Below are positions 18,136 through 21,261 of a DNA stretch of 21,261 bases, piece by piece. The stretch is from Priapulus caudatus (Eukaryota > Priapulida > Priapulimorpha > Priapulimorphida > Priapulidae): the NCBI RefSeq assembly GCF_000485595.1, contig NW_014578005.1:69164-90424 (forward strand), given 5' to 3'. The position numbers and the translations under genes were made by a program. The stretch's first letter is position 1, and each line of letters starts with the position of its first letter. The notes below the pieces were generated by a model. That model was not told the DNA's origin. It worked only from the letters and a program-made list of their open reading frames with translations, and made no database searches.

Positions 18136-19329
18136 GTGAGTATTTGAGTTCTTTCGAGGTTGTGCTTATTTATGACTGTGATATATTATTTTATCGCATT
18201 GCAGTGTTGTTAGAGAAAAGATTCTGAAGGTTATATATAATTATGCGTGCGTGTACGCATGCGTGAACGTCGCGTGCGGGCGTGAGTGTAGGTGTGTTCA
18301 GGTGCAGGTGCATATATGCATGCTCGCAACGGCCAAAGAGTGAAAACTGAAAATAGTGGAAATCCTGTAACTATAAGCGCGGCCAGCTCTCTGTAACAAC
18401 ACGCAAGAACTGCGTAGCGCTAACGTCATCTTAATGTGATTATATAACATATAGCCTACATGACGTCAAGTATGCGTTATTCTCTGTCTACATTCAGTAG
18501 TCGATAGCCAACTCGTGGAAGTTTGTCGTAGACATTCAAGAGATATAAATAGGATAACGAACGTGCTTTTCAACTTCAGGTAGTGGTGATAGCGGCCAGT
18601 ATGCCATGGGTAGGTAGCAGCAAAAGTAATTATCACCAGATGAACTACGGTCACGGGGGCGGCGGCGGACCTTCGTATACACCTTTAAATAGATATCATC
18701 CCCTGTACAATTCGCCTTTCAACAAAAGCCCGGGACAACACGGTTTTCCCGATGCCTCCGCGACTACGCAGCAAGTTTGCGTCTTCACGCCACTGTACGG
18801 AACCATGTATCGACGCTACAGCGTACTGAACCGATATCACGGGCAGTACGGATCGCCTTTCAATGGAAATCCAGGCGATAAAAAGTTCCCAACAAGATTG
18901 AGCTTGCCCTATGCGTAAGCGGTGGCTTTCTATTATAGATTTGTTTCGTTTTTTGTTTAGTGATTCTGTGTCTGGGTATACTGGTTGCGCTTTATTTGAG
19001 AAGCTGTTGAATTTGTTGATTATGGTTTTATTCTATATTCACGCTGATTTCAGACGATATCAGCTGGTAATCTACTAAAATCACGCGGTGAAGTTTTATC
19101 GCTGACGAAATACAGTTTTCTGACACTTATCCTTTATTTTTATTATCTTTTATTTTGCAGACCGACGGGTTCAGATGCGTTTCAAAACAACGCGGGTTAC
19201 GGTGGTGGCAACTACGGTGGCCGAGGTCACGGTGGTCGTGGTCACGGCGGTCGAGGCTACGGTGGCCACGCATTAGGCTACAATCCTTTTATTCTCTACT
19301 GCGCGACGACGACAACAGCAGCACCATAG
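18094..19329 (+). CDS. Secreted Gly/Arg/His-rich protein with an internal 22-residue repeat (three exons, 181 residues)
   Basis: Exons 18094-18135, 18580-18914 and 19161-19329 join in frame (phases 0 and 2) with donors GTGAGT and GTAAGC and acceptors CTTCAG and TTTTGCAG. The product starts MRLRLEESVR, then LGLLVVVIAAS, a clear signal peptide with likely cleavage near residues 22-28. Residues 38-44 are YGHGGGGG-like. A motif with LNRYH, Y, SPFN, PG and FP occurs at 50-71 and 97-118 (14 of 22 identical, 47 residues apart). Residues 138-162 form a Gly-rich tail with repeated GGRGH/GGRGY. The end is NPFILYC followed by a Thr/Ala-rich tail. There are two Cys after the signal (81 and 173), able to pair. 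There is no membrane segment or enzyme motif. An extracellular matrix, cuticle, mineral-associated or antimicrobial role would fit the composition, but none is shown. I do not recognise the family. Confidence 0.78.
18243..18320. repeat. Degenerate GTGCGTG/GCATGCG tract in intron 1
   Basis: Alternating purine-pyrimidine stretch inside intron 1 of the secreted-protein gene. Confidence 0.6.
18461..18468. promoter_or_regulatory. CRE-type octamer TGACGTCA in intron 1
   Basis: Exact CREB/ATF palindrome 112 bp before exon 2 of the secreted-protein gene. It could serve an intronic enhancer or an internal promoter; motif evidence only. Confidence 0.3.
18580..18914 (+). CDS. Secreted-protein gene exon 2: signal core and both repeat motifs
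   Basis: Follows the acceptor TTTTCAACTTCAG. Encodes residues 15-125 plus two bases of codon 126, including the oligo-Gly segment, both LNRYH repeats and Cys81. An internal ATG at 18601 could start a shorter product, but that would lose the signal peptide. The two repeat copies differ at many synonymous bases, so they are similar as protein more than as DNA. Confidence 0.82.
19161..19329 (+). CDS. Secreted-protein gene exon 3: Gly/Arg/His tail
   Basis: After TTATTTTGCAG the exon completes Ala126 and encodes 55 residues: PTGSDAFQNNAGYGGGN, the GGRGH/GGRGY repeats, HALGYNPFILYC and a Thr/Ala end, then TAG. The codons of the GGRGH units vary (GGT, GGC; CGA, CGT), so this is not a fresh DNA repeat. 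Confidence 0.78.
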
Positions 19330-19484
19330 TACACTTCCGCAAAGAGCAGACGCAAGCTAAATTGTCAATGTTATCATTTGTTTCTATCAAACGTTATATG
19401 ACGCATAATATATAATAGTTGTAGTTGGGCTGCGATCTCCCACAAACACGGAAATAGTTCTACCTGCATATAAGATGTTGATGT

Positions 19485-19490
19485 ATTAAA
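19485..19490 (+). terminator. Candidate polyadenylation signal ATTAAA
   Basis: A common variant hexamer 156 nt after the stop of the secreted-protein gene. A second ATTAAA lies at 19531-19536. No AATAAA occurs between the stop and these sites. Confidence 0.45.
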
Positions 19491-19636
19491 CTCTCTCATG
19501 TAGTTGTTTAACGCTATAGATTATACTCTTATTAAAATAATATATGTACTTATAATGTACATTTGGTCAAAGTTTTTTTTATCGGTTTCCTTACATTATA
19601 TTAGCGCTGTGGATAGTTCAGTAATCAGCAACTTTA

Positions 19637-19788
19637 CACGCACACAAACACAATCCCCCGTACGCACACACACGTGCACGCGCGCGCACACGCACACGCA
19701 CACGCAAACACGCACACACGCGCGCGCACGCACATGCACACGCACACGCACACGTACGCACGCACGCACGGTCGCACGCGTGCACGTA

Positions 19789-19820
<32 letters not shown>

Positions 19821-19823
19821 CGT

Positions 19824-19835
<12 letters not shown>
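19637..19835. repeat. CACG/CACACG microsatellite
   Basis: About 200 bp of CACACG, CGCG and CACG units; every frame is open on both strands. Confidence 0.95.

Positions 19836-19886
<51 letters not shown>
19836..19886. repeat. GA microsatellite
   Basis: About 25 uninterrupted GA dinucleotides directly joined to the CACG tract. Confidence 0.97.
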
Positions 19887-19889
<3 letters not shown>

Positions 19890-19899
19890 GCGTGTGCAT

Positions 19900-20990
19900 G
19901 TGTATCTGTGAGCGAGTGTGTGTATGTTTCAGACCACATCGTTAAAAGTGAAGCAAAGGGTCACCCATGATACATTATCGTTTTATTATATTCTATAATT
20001 TCCGGGTCTATTTAATAGAACGATCACCGTTCACGTATTTGAACCTGGTGCTCCTGTTTATTCTTGCATAGAGGCAGTAAACAATATCGGTAACCAAGTT
20101 GAATAGGCCTCATTCATTCGTACCTCAATATATGGTGGCGGAACAGAAAGTTACGGACCAAGGACTTGACAAATGATAAGCCTTATAATCCATCACCGTT
20201 ACATTGTATTGAATAATTTGCTCTGACAATGCTGCAAGATTTATTACATAACATTTGACAATAAACGAAATAGGTTTCAGTCGGTAACGCTTCGTATATA
20301 AATGCCTGAACAAGTCGCCATTACGTATTTATATTGTGAAGTAATCGCCAGGCGGAATTATCTGTGAACGAAAGACCGAACGAGCGAAGGGGTAAGGCAG
20401 ACTTTGAATGCAGTTAACTTTTTATATTACATTAAGGCTATACGATACTTAAAGCCTACTAAGGCTTACAATAATTTAATGTACAATGTATTGAGTTTAA
20501 GTAAAGTCACAATGAGAAAAGCGACATAGATGCGCGGACGATCTTGATGGTATTAATTATCAATAATTACAAGTTTTGATTATCCGACTTTCGGTTATCC
20601 GACATTCCGCGTTATCATTCATACTCAATCCGGGTGCTATATGTTTACTGCAATGTATTGCACTGCAAGCGTATTCATAATAAGTTGCAAAATCCGAATT
20701 ATTTTTAGCTCATGTTTTTAATGTAATCGCGGTTTATTAATAAAAATGAGAACATGAGATCGTCAAGTCTTCACCATCACTGCAATCCGTGATGCTTTCT
20801 CTTTCAATACGTTACATACACCCATTGACGTAGGTTAGCCTGATTGCTTGTGTCAGTGATATATGTTTGCACTGTACTTGCTGCGTTTTATTTATTTATA
20901 CAATTTAATATATAAACCCTCGTTTACTCGGACTGTCCGATGATATTATCGTCTGGGTCGATATAGCTGTTTAGGTTGGATAATCGAGAC
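19900..20990. other. AT-rich intergenic DNA
   Basis: No exon, RNA gene or transposon end that I can support. The longest ORF, minus strand 20313-20125, has no recognisable features. Confidence 0.45.
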
Positions 20991-20993
20991 TCA

Positions 20994-21064
20994 ACTACAC
21001 ACACACAAACACACATCACATACACACACGCGCGCGCGCACGCACGCACACGCACAAACACACG

Positions 21065-21099
<35 letters not shown>

Positions 21100-21205
21100 A
21101 CAGCACACGCACACGCACACGCACACGCACACGCACACGCACACGCACACACACACACACACGCACACACACACATACACACACACACACTAACACGCGC
21201 ACACG

Positions 21206-21261
<56 letters not shown>
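20994..21261. repeat. CA/CACACG microsatellite reaching the right edge
   Basis: CA repeats with CG-containing interruptions, ending in at least 50 bp of pure CA that continues to the last base of the window. The Cys/Val-rich minus-strand ORFs here are artefacts of the repeat. Confidence 0.97.

Noticed and set aside
19504-19970. His/Thr/Arg- and Glu/Arg-repeat ORFs
   Set aside because: Read-through of CACG and GA microsatellites, open in all frames.

Overview
The window is animal nuclear DNA, most likely from a marine invertebrate. The evidence is two multi-exon genes with short introns (mostly 175-430 bp), Ig and fibronectin type III (FN3) domains, an N-terminal signal peptide on each gene, a degenerate LINE, a hAT-like MITE, a short TTAGGG tract and very abundant CA/CACG microsatellites. 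The sequence alone does not name the phylum; a sponge or cnidarian would fit.

Left part (1-8000): an immunoglobulin-superfamily gene on the minus strand. I assembled 14 coding exons between 7278 and 1120 by following splice sites, reading phase and Ig landmarks (Cys...Trp...Tyr-x-Cys). They give one open frame of 836 codons plus 2 nt: a signal peptide, eight Ig domains and the first half of an FN3 domain. The gene leaves the window on the left, so later FN3 repeats and any membrane and cytoplasmic parts are not seen. One intron uses a GC donor. A perfect 125-bp tandem duplication spans the 3' splice site of exon 7. A dead LINE 3' end (about 290-900, plus strand) lies in the last, incomplete intron.

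Middle part (8000-18000): about 10 kb with no convincing gene. It holds a 155-bp hAT-like MITE, a 16-bp palindrome next to a CRE octamer, microsatellites, a short telomere-like tract, and an 805-bp minisatellite with a 23-bp unit and higher-order structure. Because 23 is not a multiple of 3, the minisatellite is open in several frames on both strands and creates large false ORFs. A block at about 17080-17400 has a base composition and codon pattern unlike its surroundings and may be a foreign coding remnant.

Right part (18000-19600): a three-exon plus-strand gene for a predicted secreted protein of 181 residues that I do not recognise. Its signal peptide is split across exons 1 and 2. A 22-residue motif (LNRYH, Y, SPFN, PG, FP) occurs twice, and the C-terminal tail is rich in Gly, Arg and His. 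It is the best candidate here for something undescribed. The last 1.7 kb is AT-rich DNA ending in a long CA microsatellite that runs off the right edge.

The two genes are about 10 kb apart and point away from each other. Nothing in the sequence links their functions.
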